Below are positions 1-8,439 of a DNA stretch of 64,000 bases, piece by piece. Position 1 is the first letter of the stretch. Each line of letters begins with the position of its first letter. A program made the translations under genes and the position numbers. Source of the stretch: Yoonia ponticola (GTDB taxonomy: Bacteria > Pseudomonadota > Alphaproteobacteria > Rhodobacterales > Rhodobacteraceae); the NCBI RefSeq assembly GCF_014199395.1, contig NZ_JACIJM010000003.1:1-64000 (forward strand). Reading direction: 5' to 3'. The notes beneath the pieces were generated by a model that ran no database searches, was not told the DNA's origin, and worked only from the letters and a program-made list of their open reading frames with translations.

Positions 1-31
1 ACTCGTCTGTAAACCGTATTCCTTTGTTCAT
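1..31 (-). CDS. Start of a gene running off the left edge, possibly IS3-type transposase OrfA
   Basis: Only the first ten codons are inside the window; they read MNKGIRFTDE. A good ribosome binding site (AAGGAGAGA) lies just upstream. The opening resembles the N-terminus of IS3-family OrfA proteins of Rhodobacterales, which often carry an 'RFTDEF' motif before the helix-turn-helix. Ten residues are too few to prove this. The truncated ThiF gene immediately upstream fits an insertion-sequence junction here. Confidence 0.35.
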   Translation of the reverse strand, partial: MNKGIRFTDE

Positions 32-71
32 ATCCGTCTCTCCTTGGTTCCAAAATTACCAAGCAAAGCGT

Positions 72-308
72 CTACAAATCTAGGGGCACCTCAAATTGCA
101 TTCGGTTCAGGTATTCAGGGGTGATGTTCCCACCGTGCGCACAGATTAATTTCCCAACGCCCGACCGCATCAGATAATTAACCACGGTGCCACCGACACC
201 GCCGCACCTGCCCACAAAGACAGTGCTGCCTTTCAACCGTTCAATACCTTCGGAACCCATTATCGGTATCTGCCGTGAATACCGTTCTTCGACGACGTGT
301 TTGGTCAT
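72..308 (-). pseudogene. Truncated ThiF/MoeB-family adenylyltransferase (N-terminal part only)
   Basis: The 78-residue product starts like a ThiF/HesA/MoeB E1-type enzyme: RYSRQI near residue 10, a glycine-rich nucleotide loop (GRCGGVGG, about 33-40), and the LNR motif that follows the adenylate-binding acidic strand. It then stops at the point where the family normally continues with G(K/R)PKV. Full-length relatives are 240 residues or more, so the catalytic cysteine and zinc-binding half are missing. It lies directly downstream of the complete moeB-like gene. The gap to the possible transposase start is about 40 bases, so disruption by an insertion sequence is the simplest explanation. Confidence 0.6.
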
Positions 309-338
309 AGTATTTCTTTCGTTTCAGCCGTATTTTTC

Positions 339-1502
339 CTACAAAACAGGAAAATCCGGGTTTTCGCGTTTCCATTGAACGACACCACCATCAAGGGAAC
401 TTGCCTTGATATTGCGTTCGTCCAGCCGATCCTTAAGCGCGATCAGTACGTTTTTGGATCGCAGGCCAGATTTGCAATAAAAGACGATGTCGTGCCCATT
501 GGTTTGCTGCAAAATACGGTCAAGATATTTACCGTCAGCATCCGCTTTGCGCATCAGGGAGGCTGGAATTGAAATTGATGATGGCAGGTGGCCATACATG
601 AATTCAAAATTATCTCGCACATCGACAAGCGCAGTTTTGCCAGACGATATCTGTCGCCGTAACTGATGTGCAGTCACAACAGGCACTTGTTGAACGGGGG
701 CTGGTGGTGGCAAATCGATGCCACAAATAGCATCAGAGGGAAGATCGCCTACTTTGGTGAACTTACCCGCACAGGCGGGGCAATCGGCACGACGTGGCAC
801 GCGGACCATGTCATAATCGTGGCTTGCGATGTCCATGTTCAACATGCGCCCGCTTAAGCTTTCACCGAAACCGACGATGTATTTCACAGCTTCGGTCGCT
901 TGCATGCAGCCCGCAATGCCAGGAAGCATGCCCAAAACACCAGCATCGCCGCATGTTGGCACGTCTGCAGGAGGTTCGGGGAACAGGCACCGATAGCATG
1001 GGCCGTCTTCCATACCCAAAACAGTGATCTGTGCTTCAAATTTGTAAATGCTTGCATAAACGAACGGGATCCCGGCCAGTTTACACGCGTCGTTCAGGAT
1101 GTAACGGGTTGCAAGGTTATCGCAGCCATCCAACACAATGTCGTAGAAACTAACGATATCGTAAGCGTTCGCCGCATCGAGAAACTCGCTATAGATTTTG
1201 ACATTGATGTTTGGGTTTAGCCGGGCGATGGCTGCACGCGCGGAATCGACTTTGGGTTTTCCGACTTGGTCGGTGGCATGGATGACCTGTCGCTGAAGGT
1301 TGGTTTCGTCGACAACGTCTTGGTCGATGATCCCGATTGTCCCGACACCTGCGGCAGCTAGGTACAAAAGGGCCGGTGATCCAAGACCGCCTGCACCAAT
1401 GACCAGAACCCGTGCAGACTTTAGTTTTTCTTGGCCTTCCAATCCAACTTCGAAAAGCTTCATGTTGCGGTTATATCGTAGAATTTCGCTTTGTTTTAGC
1501 AT
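339..1502 (-). CDS. moeB: Molybdopterin-synthase adenylyltransferase MoeB fused to rhodanese domain
   Basis: This enzyme adenylates the C-terminus of MoaD/ThiS-like sulfur carriers, and its rhodanese domain can donate sulfur. The N-terminal E1 domain has RYNRN near residue 9, the nucleotide loop GAGGLGSP at 36-43 and the NLQRQ motif. Zinc cysteine pairs CYRC (about 170) and CPAC (about 247) and the conserved PTCGDAG cysteine are present. The C-terminal rhodanese domain (about 275-387) has active-site loop CKSGLRS. The start at 1502 was preferred over an in-frame ATG at 1562 because AAGGA lies nine bases upstream and the longer version overlaps the preceding gene. It follows the tungstate-type transporter genes, so a role in Mo/W cofactor supply is likely. 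Confidence 0.85.
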   Translation of the reverse strand: MLKQSEILRYNRNMKLFEVGLEGQEKLKSARVLVIGAGGLGSPALLYLAAAGVGTIGIIDQDVVDETNLQRQVIHATDQVGKPKVDSARAAIARLNPNINVKIYSEFLDAANAYDIVSFYDIVLDGCDNLATRYILNDACKLAGIPFVYASIYKFEAQITVLGMEDGPCYRCLFPEPPADVPTCGDAGVLGMLPGIAGCMQATEAVKYIVGFGESLSGRMLNMDIASHDYDMVRVPRRADCPACAGKFTKVGDLPSDAICGIDLPPPAPVQQVPVVTAHQLRRQISSGKTALVDVRDNFEFMYGHLPSSISIPASLMRKADADGKYLDRILQQTNGHDIVFYCKSGLRSKNVLIALKDRLDERNIKASSLDGGVVQWKRENPDFPVL

Positions 1503-1515
1503 AACTTTGGTTCCT

Positions 1516-2262
1516 TCATGGTCTTCTGTATCCAAATTTTTCGCTAATTCTGGGGGCTTCATTTTCCACCCAAAGAAGAATGTCCTGACCGGCCCCTTGC
1601 GCGAAATCGATTGCGGAAATGAGAGAGTAGAGGTTCGTTCCCGGATCGCGCGCGATCTCGACTAGCCCATTGCGTTGACTGGTGGAGAATGAACTTTCAT
1701 CGACAATGATATGGCAATTGCGGATGCCGCAGATGCGCAGGCTGTTGGCGGCTCCCCCCGACGACACCTGATAATTTTCCAGCGCATTAGGATCGATGCC
1801 CGCAATAGCCCACTGCGCCATTTCGTAAGCGTGCGTACCTGACTGATCCCCGCGGGACATAAAAGTCTCGTCGCTTTGTAATAACGCGGCCAAACATTCA
1901 TGTATTGATTGGCACGTGATCGTGCTGGTTTCAGGTCCCACAAATAGAAAGTCATTGGCAAATAGAATTTGCCGTGTGTGATCTCCTTGCGCGATCAATT
2001 CTTGTTCTTTGGCCGCGTTATGGGTGATCGCAAAGGGCACAAAACCATCCTGCAATACGCGCAATTGTTGCGACGTTCCCGCGATGGAATAGCTCAGGTC
2101 AAATGTTGGAAAGGCGGTCTTCATTTCGCCAAGCAAGGCATTGGCGAAACCCGATGCTTCTTGGGTAGTTGTCATGCCAAAGGTGATATCTTGCTCGGCT
2201 TTCCCGGGTGCGGCCCACAGTATCGAAAGTGCGGTAAGGACTTTAAATAACATGGTGTACAT
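1516..2262 (-). CDS. tupA: TupA-like tungstate/molybdate ABC transporter substrate-binding protein
   Basis: This is a predicted exported solute-binding protein of about 248 residues. A signal peptide (hydrophobic LFKVLTALSILWA, cleavage near GKAEQ) is followed by TupA-family landmarks: TTTQEASGF at the mature start, the ITHNAAKEQELI and NDFLFVGP segments, SRGDQSGTH, and a late VDESSFS segment matching the TupA 'TDRGT' region. Two in-frame starts, 2262 and 2253, are possible and neither has a strong ribosome site. The gene overlaps the end of the ATPase gene by about 20 bases, implying translational coupling. No permease gene is present between or beside the two. Tungstate versus molybdate specificity cannot be read from the sequence. 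Confidence 0.7.
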   Translation of the reverse strand: MYTMLFKVLTALSILWAAPGKAEQDITFGMTTTQEASGFANALLGEMKTAFPTFDLSYSIAGTSQQLRVLQDGFVPFAITHNAAKEQELIAQGDHTRQILFANDFLFVGPETSTITCQSIHECLAALLQSDETFMSRGDQSGTHAYEMAQWAIAGIDPNALENYQVSSGGAANSLRICGIRNCHIIVDESSFSTSQRNGLVEIARDPGTNLYSLISAIDFAQGAGQDILLWVENEAPRISEKFGYRRP

Positions 2263-2908
2263 TCGGCGGCTTGATGCTGACAAATGTCGGAAATTCGACA
2301 GAGTTCCAGCAAGGCTCATTGCCGCTTTCCCATAGAAAGTTGGGATCATGTGTACAGCAAATGATGTAGCCATTGCGGTTTGCGATGAATTCCCGCAGTA
2401 ACCGCATCAAGATTGCCGAATTGCTGCGGTCTAAAGCTGCTGTTGGTTCATCCAGCAAAAGCAGTTCAGCACTTGATGCGAGTGCCGCTGCGAGATGTAC
2501 GCGGTGCAATTGCCCACCCGAAATCTGCATCATGCTGGACAACAAGATAGAGGTCAGGTCGAAAGCCTCAATGATGTCTTGCAGCGTGTCATCGCACCCG
2601 ATGCAGTCATGATTTGCGACCAGCATCTTTTTGAAGAACTTATCTACTGTGAATTCAAAGCGGGGCGGATGTTGCGCGATGTAGCGGATATTTGCTATTT
2701 CACCATTAAATTTCAACAGCTTGCTGAATTTAATCCCCTTGACCTCGCCGTCTGCGTGGCCATTGGCAAGACCACGCAGGAACGTTGACTTGCCTATGCC
2801 GGACGGCCCGTAAATTGTGCAACACCGCCCATCTAATAACACAGCTGATATGTCGAACAGCGCACGATTATTTGCTTCGGCCCTAAGCCGTTTTATTGAA
2901 CAAATCAT
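2243..2908 (-). CDS. ABC transporter ATP-binding protein, tungstate-type (TupC-like)
   Basis: The 221-residue nucleotide-binding subunit has Walker A GPSGIGKST (about 35-43), a slightly unusual signature ISGGQ, Walker B LLLLDEPTAALD and an H-loop CTHD. AGGA lies eight bases before the start. It overlaps the TupA-like gene and probably powers uptake of the same oxyanion. The usual order in this family is binding protein, permease, ATPase; here the permease is absent and the order is ATPase then binding protein. Local base composition is more AT-rich than the rest of the window, consistent with acquisition by transfer. Confidence 0.75.
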   Translation of the reverse strand: MICSIKRLRAEANNRALFDISAVLLDGRCCTIYGPSGIGKSTFLRGLANGHADGEVKGIKFSKLLKFNGEIANIRYIAQHPPRFEFTVDKFFKKMLVANHDCIGCDDTLQDIIEAFDLTSILLSSMMQISGGQLHRVHLAAALASSAELLLLDEPTAALDRSNSAILMRLLREFIANRNGYIICCTHDPNFLWESGNEPCWNSVEFPTFVSIKPPNVHHVI

Positions 2909-2959
2909 TCAACAAGTCCTACTTTTTAAGAGTGTGGGTAGCCGGGTGTCCGACTTTAC

Positions 2960-3628
2960 TTAGTGCTCTGTTGTTCCGACCCCGATCCCGAGGTGGTGCG
3001 CTGCGTGATGGTCGTCTTGCACCATAAACCCCGAGAACCCGAGCGCCTGAATTTTTGCCACTTCAAGCGGATCGTCTGATGTAACCACTACGGTATATGT
3101 GTCACCTTCATTCGAGAAATCGATTGCCCAATCCGGGCGCACCGCTTTTAAGAATTCAGAATGTGCTGGGATCATATTGTTTACGGCACGTCTGGCTGGC
3201 CCTTCGCCCGTGATGATCATGTTGAGGCCGTTATCAAGTTCGGTTTTTTCGACCTTGGCGTATGTCATCAGGGCATCCATGTCTTTCAGGTGCTCCCAAA
3301 GGGCATCTAGATCAACCTTGTCCCAATCTGCGCCAGAATTCTCGATGATTGTGCTGATTTCTGATATCGCGCCAAACATCCCTTGACCCGGCTCAATTGG
3401 GCCAGCTGCGGTTTGGGTCATAGCAACATGATCATCGGTCATTGTGTCGGCATCGGCGCTTTCGTCCGCAGTTTCGCAGTCCTTTGGGAAATGCGTGCAG
3501 TGTAATGCAGCGTCGCCTTGATCTTCGGTGGTAGTTTGGGCCGATAAGTGCGTGATGCCAAATGGAACTGTACCGACAGTCAACGCAAGTACGGAACCGG
3601 AAAGCAAAGTGAATGCAGTGAGTTTCAT
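2960..3628 (-). CDS. Exported protein of unknown function with His-rich C-terminus
   Basis: A 222-residue protein starting at 3628, preceded by GAGG; an in-frame ATG at 3712 only adds a non-signal-like extension. A signal peptide (AFTLLSGSVLALTVG) is followed by an acidic linker with two cysteines (CTHFPKDC), then a conserved-looking domain containing DALWEHLKDMDALM and ending in QDDHHAAHHLGIG. I have seen this domain pattern in alphaproteobacterial exported proteins, often near copper genes, but no function is established to my knowledge. The histidine cluster suggests metal binding. It is oriented with the tungstate-type ABC genes, about 50 bases upstream of the ATPase, so co-transcription is possible. 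Confidence 0.6.
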   Translation of the reverse strand: MKLTAFTLLSGSVLALTVGTVPFGITHLSAQTTTEDQGDAALHCTHFPKDCETADESADADTMTDDHVAMTQTAAGPIEPGQGMFGAISEISTIIENSGADWDKVDLDALWEHLKDMDALMTYAKVEKTELDNGLNMIITGEGPARRAVNNMIPAHSEFLKAVRPDWAIDFSNEGDTYTVVVTSDDPLEVAKIQALGFSGFMVQDDHHAAHHLGIGVGTTEH

Positions 3629-4084
3629 GGAAACCTCATATAAATGATTAAGATGAACGGTGGTCGCAGGCTTTCGTTCATCAAATGTTAATGAGTACAT
3701 TGTGAATTGCAACGCAAATATTAACTTTTATTGTTTTAAAACAACAAGTTAACTTGCCGCATGTCTCTTGGTTGCTTAACGCCCACGAAAAACAATTCTG
3801 CAGCTTGGTAATTTTTTGGAAAGACATCGCTGACGTTTTGAAAGGAAAGGGTTTTACCCTTCATTGCACACAAGACAGACGGATCTGCGGCGCGCGCAAT
3901 GGCTCCGAAAAGTGGTCAGAAAATAGAGGGAAAACACAAATGAAAGGTTGTTTTTGCATAATGCCAAAATCAAAGGCGTTGTAGCAAACTTCAGGTCACC
4001 CGCCATAACGGCGCTGTGACGCGAAACCAAAACCAACAGATCAATTGGAAAGCCCGGAAATCGTCGACCAAACGTCAGCGAAAC
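3629..4084. other. AT-rich intergenic region of about 450 bases
   Basis: No convincing gene is seen; short open frames on both strands lack ribosome sites and recognisable products. The stretch must carry the promoter for the exported protein ending at 2960 and the end of the gene at 4085-4531. The most notable element is the large dyad at 3721-3752. Confidence 0.5.
3721..3752. promoter_or_regulatory. Large AT-rich dyad (operator or terminator)
   Basis: TTAACTT at 3721-3727 is matched by AAGTTAA at 3746-3752. Nested inside is a perfect 14-base palindrome, TTGTTTTAAAACAA (3731-3744). It sits about 95 bases upstream of the start at 3628. It could be a repressor site or a terminator with few G-C pairs; the sequence does not decide. 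Confidence 0.4.
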
Positions 4085-4531
4085 CTAGGTTATACGGGGG
4101 GGCAATTGGGGCGTCGGAGGCCTAATGCTAGGCCATAATGTGTCATGCCAAAGGTAAACAAGAACATGAACGTTGTCCGGTTTCGACCAGACCACTGGTT
4201 CGTTCAGCGTGCTAATAGGCATAAGCGCACAGCCAGCCACCATCTGACCGGACGAACAACACTTTTTCATATTGTGCCCGTTTTCAGATTTCCCCTTAAG
4301 TGCCGTGCCATGTGACTTATGCATGTTTAGGTCAGGGACATGCGACGACTTGGTAACGCGTTCAGGCTGGACACCGGCATGAACCATCGCAGTGGTTGAA
4401 TTCCCGCGCATATCCGCAACAGAATTCGATTGGTTATTGGTAGTCATCACATGGAAGGACTGAAGATAGCCCGATGCGCTTATCAAGATCATGAGCGAAA
4501 GAAAAATCGCAAAAAATGAACGCGGGGCCAT
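4085..4531 (-). CDS. Small exported or membrane-anchored Cys/His/Met-rich protein, CopL/DUF2946-like
   Basis: A 148-residue protein starting at 4531 with AGAGGA nine bases upstream. It has an N-terminal signal or anchor (SFFAIFLSLMILISASGYL), a polar His/Met-containing middle, a cysteine cluster (HNMKKCCSSGQMVAGC), and a proline-rich tail (SIRPPTPQLPPRI). The hydrophobic lead, cysteine patch and Pro/Arg-rich ending resemble small copper-associated proteins of the CopL/DUF2946 type. That is a resemblance in layout, not a proven family match. It stands alone on its strand, with an inverted repeat upstream at 4599-4617. Confidence 0.5.
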   Translation of the reverse strand: MAPRSFFAIFLSLMILISASGYLQSFHVMTTNNQSNSVADMRGNSTTAMVHAGVQPERVTKSSHVPDLNMHKSHGTALKGKSENGHNMKKCCSSGQMVAGCALMPISTLNEPVVWSKPDNVHVLVYLWHDTLWPSIRPPTPQLPPRIT

Positions 4532-4598
4532 ACGAGTGTCCTCTTCGGTTGCGGGACCGTTGCACATTTTCAACTCAGAAGACAGCCTTTCAACAAGT

Positions 4599-4617
4599 CA
4601 GTATTTTTCAAATACTG
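4599..4617. promoter_or_regulatory. Perfect 8-bp inverted repeat, candidate operator
   Basis: CAGTATTT, a three-base spacer (TTC), then AAATACTG. It lies about 70 bases upstream of the start of the Cys/His-rich protein at 4531. The position suits a regulator site for that gene. Confidence 0.35.
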
Positions 4618-5002
4618 CGACGACCCTACGTTTGGCTTGCATTGGCGGCTAATGAAACACTCGTCCGCTGCGGCCAACTTTGCTCAACCTGATCGCCGTG
4701 ACACAAGTTCGACCCAGGCCACTTCGTCTCTAAGGTCCAAAATTTTCACCAAAGGTTAGTTTTCGACCATCGTTACTCTTACCTGCGCATGCCGTCACTT
4801 TGAAATCAGCCTTTGGTTTTTCGGATACTAAGGTCCGGGTTGTCCCCCACAACCGACATCGCTGGAAAGCGCAGCGAATGACCGCTGACCGTCCGTTTAG
4901 CCTCACAACTTTCATCAGTGCCAGATTCCTGTGGGCATTCATCTCTGCGCACCACGTAGTAATTTGGCAGGTCTATTTATCTCGGCGGCTCTCGGCCCGC
5001 AG

Positions 5003-5017
5003 CATACTTAAAGTATG
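5003..5017. promoter_or_regulatory. Perfect 7-bp inverted repeat upstream of the TRAP operon
   Basis: CATACTT, one central A, then AAGTATG. It is about 110 bases before the dctQ start, and no regulator gene lies beside it. A compact dyad of this kind often binds a dimeric transcription factor; which one is unknown. Confidence 0.35.
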
Positions 5018-5124
5018 AAACGCCCAAAAATCGTGCAGGCCACGCTCCGCAGCAAAGCACCGTAAATTTCTAAGCTTTAACGCTTGACTAATTCAAATCT
5101 AAAGTACTTTACTGATCTAAACCA

Positions 5125-5619
5125 ATGCTAAACAAGGCGGAAATTGCTTTGCACCCAAAGTTAAATACTCTCTTTTCACTGTCCGGAGCCATAGCAGGGG
5201 CCGGTTTCGGGCTACTTGCGCTTATCGTTTCGGCAGACATTCTGATACGGAACTTAGGGTTGGCCAAATGGCCGTGGCTTAACGAGTTGACCGAATATCT
5301 GTTGACCGTTTCGACCTTTGGTGGCGCCCCATGGGTGTTGCGTCAAGCTGGGCATGTGAATGTCGATATCTTGTTGCGTGTTGTGCCTGCGTTCATTGCC
5401 ACTTTTCTGTTGCGTGCGTCTTACGCGCTGGGTTTGGCCATTTCAGTCATCGTGACATGGCTGGCGATCTCTGCGGCACGCGATAGCTTTAGCTCTGGTT
5501 CAATTGTCTTCAAAAATCTTGTCTTTCCCGAATGGTGGATGATGGTCCCTGTCATCTGGTGTTTTGCGCTGTGCAGCGTCGAATTTCTGGTGCGCCTCGC
5601 TTGGGGAGAAGTTCAATGA
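5125..5619 (+). CDS. dctQ: TRAP transporter small permease (DctQ family)
   Basis: The 164-residue protein has four predicted membrane segments, beginning around residues 18-38, 52-68, 88-112 and 132-158. This is the usual length and topology of the small TRAP subunit that joins the large permease. No strong ribosome site precedes the ATG. It overlaps dctM by the tetranucleotide ATGA, so translation is coupled. Substrate class cannot be told from this subunit. Confidence 0.88.
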   Translation: MLNKAEIALHPKLNTLFSLSGAIAGAGFGLLALIVSADILIRNLGLAKWPWLNELTEYLLTVSTFGGAPWVLRQAGHVNVDILLRVVPAFIATFLLRASYALGLAISVIVTWLAISAARDSFSSGSIVFKNLVFPEWWMMVPVIWCFALCSVEFLVRLAWGEVQ

Positions 5620-6929
5620 TCTGGTCAGAAATCCTGTTAATGATGATTTGTCTGCTCGCCGTACAATTCGCAATCGGATTGCCTGTGGCCTTTGCCTTTT
5701 TAGGGGCTAATCTGATTGGCGCTTGGATATTCTTGGGCGGTGAAGCCGGACTTGTCCAACTGGTGCGCAACGCCTCCGGTTCGGTCAATTCCTTTGCGTT
5801 GGCCCCCATTCCGCTCTTCGTTTTAATGGGCGAGTTGTTGTTTCACACAGGCCTCGCATACAAAGCGATTGACGCTGTGGAAAAGATGTTGGTGCGGCTG
5901 CCCGCGCGGTTGGCCTGTGTGACAGTTGTGGGCGGCACCACGTTTGCAGCACTTTCGGGGTCTTCTATTGCCAATACGGCGATGTTGGGTGGCACGTTGT
6001 CACAAGACATGTTGCGGCGCGGCTATTCACCAACGCTAACCTTTGGTCCTGCGATGGCGGTTGGTGGCATCGCAGTTCTGATCCCACCCTCGGCTCTTGC
6101 GGTGATGCTGGGATCATTGTCAGGCATATCCATTTCACAACTGTTGATCGGCGGCCTGTTGCCCGGACTGCTTATGGCTGTGTCGTTTTTGGTGTTCGTT
6201 ATCCTGACGGCTGTTTGGTCACCGTCCAGCGCCCCGCGCGAAGACAAGACCGTGATTCTGACCAAGCGCGAGCGGTATATCCCATTCCTCCGGGATGTCG
6301 TGCCTTTGTCCGGCATCTTTTTCGCTGTCATCGGCGGCATGTTAACAGGCATTGCCACACCAACCGAAGCGGCGGCACTTGGATCAATCGCGGCCCTGAT
6401 TGCCACCATCGCTTACCGCAAACTCAATCTGACCAATCTCGTGAAGTCATTGATGGAAACCGCTAAGGTCTCGATTTCGATCCTGTTCATCATCGTAGCC
6501 TCGATGACGTTCTCGCAGATATTGTCCTTCTCTGGGGCCACGTCAGGCTTTATGCAAGTCATCCGCGATGTTGACCCAACACCAATGGTTCTGATCCTGA
6601 CAATGCTCGGTATCATCTTGGTTATGGGGTGCTTGATCGACCAGATTTCGATCATGATGATCACCCTGCCCTTCTTTATGCCCATCGCCCAATCCGCGGG
6701 TATTGATCCGGTCTGGTTGGGCTTGATGATGCTGGTTGCGATCGAGTTAGGTCTGCTTACGCCGCCTTTCGGACTGTTGCTGATGGTCATGCAAGGATCC
6801 AGCCGACAAACACCGCTTCTGCAAATCTATAAGGCGGCCGTGCCCTTCATCCTGATCGAATTGGTTGTCTTGGCACTCATGTTGTTCGTGCCAGCGCTGA
6901 CGATGTTCTTGCCGTCCCTACTTCACTGA
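5616..6929 (+). CDS. dctM: TRAP transporter large permease (DctM family)
   Basis: The 437-residue integral membrane protein has about twelve hydrophobic segments. It is the ion-coupled translocation subunit of a tripartite ATP-independent periplasmic transporter. Family landmarks include the early GLPVAFAFLGANL segment, the SGSSIANTAMLGG motif and the GIATPTEAAALGS motif. The start at 5616 lies inside the dctQ stop codon; the longer in-frame extension from 5532 overlaps dctQ and is rejected. It is followed after 29 bases by dctP. Confidence 0.93.
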   Translation: MIWSEILLMMICLLAVQFAIGLPVAFAFLGANLIGAWIFLGGEAGLVQLVRNASGSVNSFALAPIPLFVLMGELLFHTGLAYKAIDAVEKMLVRLPARLACVTVVGGTTFAALSGSSIANTAMLGGTLSQDMLRRGYSPTLTFGPAMAVGGIAVLIPPSALAVMLGSLSGISISQLLIGGLLPGLLMAVSFLVFVILTAVWSPSSAPREDKTVILTKRERYIPFLRDVVPLSGIFFAVIGGMLTGIATPTEAAALGSIAALIATIAYRKLNLTNLVKSLMETAKVSISILFIIVASMTFSQILSFSGATSGFMQVIRDVDPTPMVLILTMLGIILVMGCLIDQISIMMITLPFFMPIAQSAGIDPVWLGLMMLVAIELGLLTPPFGLLLMVMQGSSRQTPLLQIYKAAVPFILIELVVLALMLFVPALTMFLPSLLH

Positions 6930-6958
6930 TCACTACATTCATCCAACGGAGACACATA

Positions 6959-7930
6959 ATGACTTTCAACGCCAAAACATTCGTATTCGCCACGACGGTG
7001 GCAATATCAGGCCTCGGCAGCATGGCCCAAGCAGAGGAAGTTGTCCTGCGTGCGGTTTCGGCGTTCCAACTCGGCACCGTCTTTTACGATCCGTTTGAAA
7101 GCTTTGTTGAGCGTGTGAACGAGAACGGCAAAGGGATCGTGCAGATCGACGTTATCGGTGGCCCCGAAGCGATGCCACCATTCGAAGTGGGTAACGCACT
7201 GCGCGGTGGGATCATTGATCTGGCCAACACGACAGCCGTCTATCACGCAAACCTCGTTCCCGAGGGTATGGCCATGACGCTGACGAATATGTCGATGGAC
7301 GAGTTACGTGAAAATGGCGGCTATGATCTGCTTGACCAACTGCACCGCGAGAAAGCCAAGATTCACTGGCTGGGGCGTCTTACACAGAACATTCAGTACT
7401 ACATTTATTTGTCGGAACTTCCCGATGGCGTCGACTTCGACGCATTGAAAGTTCGCTCTGCACCCGTTTACCAATCGTTCTTTTCCGCACTCGGGATCAC
7501 GCCAGTCCAAACGGCCCCGGGCGAAGTCTTTACAGCACTGGAGCGCGGGACAATTGACGGATACGCATGGCCGTCGCTCGGTGTGTTTGACCTTGGCTGG
7601 CAGGAAAAAACGGCGGCACGGATCGAGCCCGGCTTTAATCAAGTTGAGACAGGTGTTTATTTCAGCGATGCGAGCTGGAACGAACTGTCTCAAGAGCAGC
7701 AAGACTTCCTGACCGAGCAGATGATCGCATTTGAAGGTGAGGCTGATCGCTACAACGCGCTTGCAGACGCCGAATTTGCGCATCAGGCCGAATATGGCAT
7801 CACAACGATCCAGCTAGAAGGCGAGCAGTTGGACACCTTTGTTAAGATGTCAAACGAAGAGGGTTGGAAACCAGTCATGGCAGCGAGCCCAGACGCTGGC
7901 GGACGACTGCGCGACCTTCTGGTAAAGTAA
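6959..7930 (+). CDS. dctP: TRAP transporter substrate-binding protein (DctP family)
   Basis: A 323-residue periplasmic binding protein with a clear signal peptide ending near MAQAEE. The family's substrate-contacting arginine is expected in LKVRSAP (about residue 165), and the typical ALERGTIDGYAWP segment is present. It delivers a small organic acid or related anion to DctQM. The substrate is not assignable from sequence alone. It closes the operon and is followed by a hairpin at 7940-7959. Confidence 0.92.
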   Translation: MTFNAKTFVFATTVAISGLGSMAQAEEVVLRAVSAFQLGTVFYDPFESFVERVNENGKGIVQIDVIGGPEAMPPFEVGNALRGGIIDLANTTAVYHANLVPEGMAMTLTNMSMDELRENGGYDLLDQLHREKAKIHWLGRLTQNIQYYIYLSELPDGVDFDALKVRSAPVYQSFFSALGITPVQTAPGEVFTALERGTIDGYAWPSLGVFDLGWQEKTAARIEPGFNQVETGVYFSDASWNELSQEQQDFLTEQMIAFEGEADRYNALADAEFAHQAEYGITTIQLEGEQLDTFVKMSNEEGWKPVMAASPDAGGRLRDLLVK

Positions 7931-8439
7931 ACAACCGTTGGTGCGGTTTAGGCCGCACCATCTTTGGTACAGCCGCTGCGTCATGGGCACGGCATCAGCA
8001 TCGTGGAATGCGAGTGATATCTTCGCGATTTTGGCTCGAATTTTTGCTATTTCAGATCCACTCACTAGCTTCATCGCGTTGTGGGATGTGAAGTATGGGA
8101 CTCTCATGTTACCTATTTAGGTTTATTTACAAAGACTTGCGCTCAAACAGATGCGCACTTTCTCCTCGCCACCTTCCGCTAAAGCGTTTAATGACGAGCA
8201 CTGACCGATTGTCACTGACCAGCACAACTGAACCAGACCAAGCGCGGCCGATCTTCTGACGAGCACCCTGCCCTGTCGCACTGCAGACAGCAACGGCAAT
8301 TTAGTTCTCAAAAAGTCGTCCACGCAGAACGATTTCCCAGACCGGACGCCTTATGCGCGACGCTGGTCCTGTCTTTGTTCACGCCATTGAAGCATGCGTT
8401 AGACATGTTACGTGCCGCATTAACGAACGGAGAAATACA
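7931..8439. other. Intergenic region of about 500 bases
   Basis: It contains the dctP terminator-like hairpin and the presumed promoter of the amino acid ABC operon. No further gene, repeat or conserved RNA is recognised. Confidence 0.5.
7940..7959 (+). terminator. Hairpin after the TRAP operon
   Basis: GGTGCGG (7940-7946) pairs perfectly with CCGCACC (7953-7959) across a six-base loop, starting nine bases after the dctP stop. The following ATCTTTGG is a weak T tract, so termination may be partial. Confidence 0.6.

Larger units (their letters stand above)
4532..5124. other. Intergenic region of about 590 bases
   Basis: No credible gene is seen. It separates the left metal-related block from the TRAP operon and holds two perfect inverted repeats, at 4599-4617 and 5003-5017. 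A TTGACT hexamer at 5084-5089 could be a -35 element for the TRAP operon, but no good -10 is found at 16-18 bases. Confidence 0.5.
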
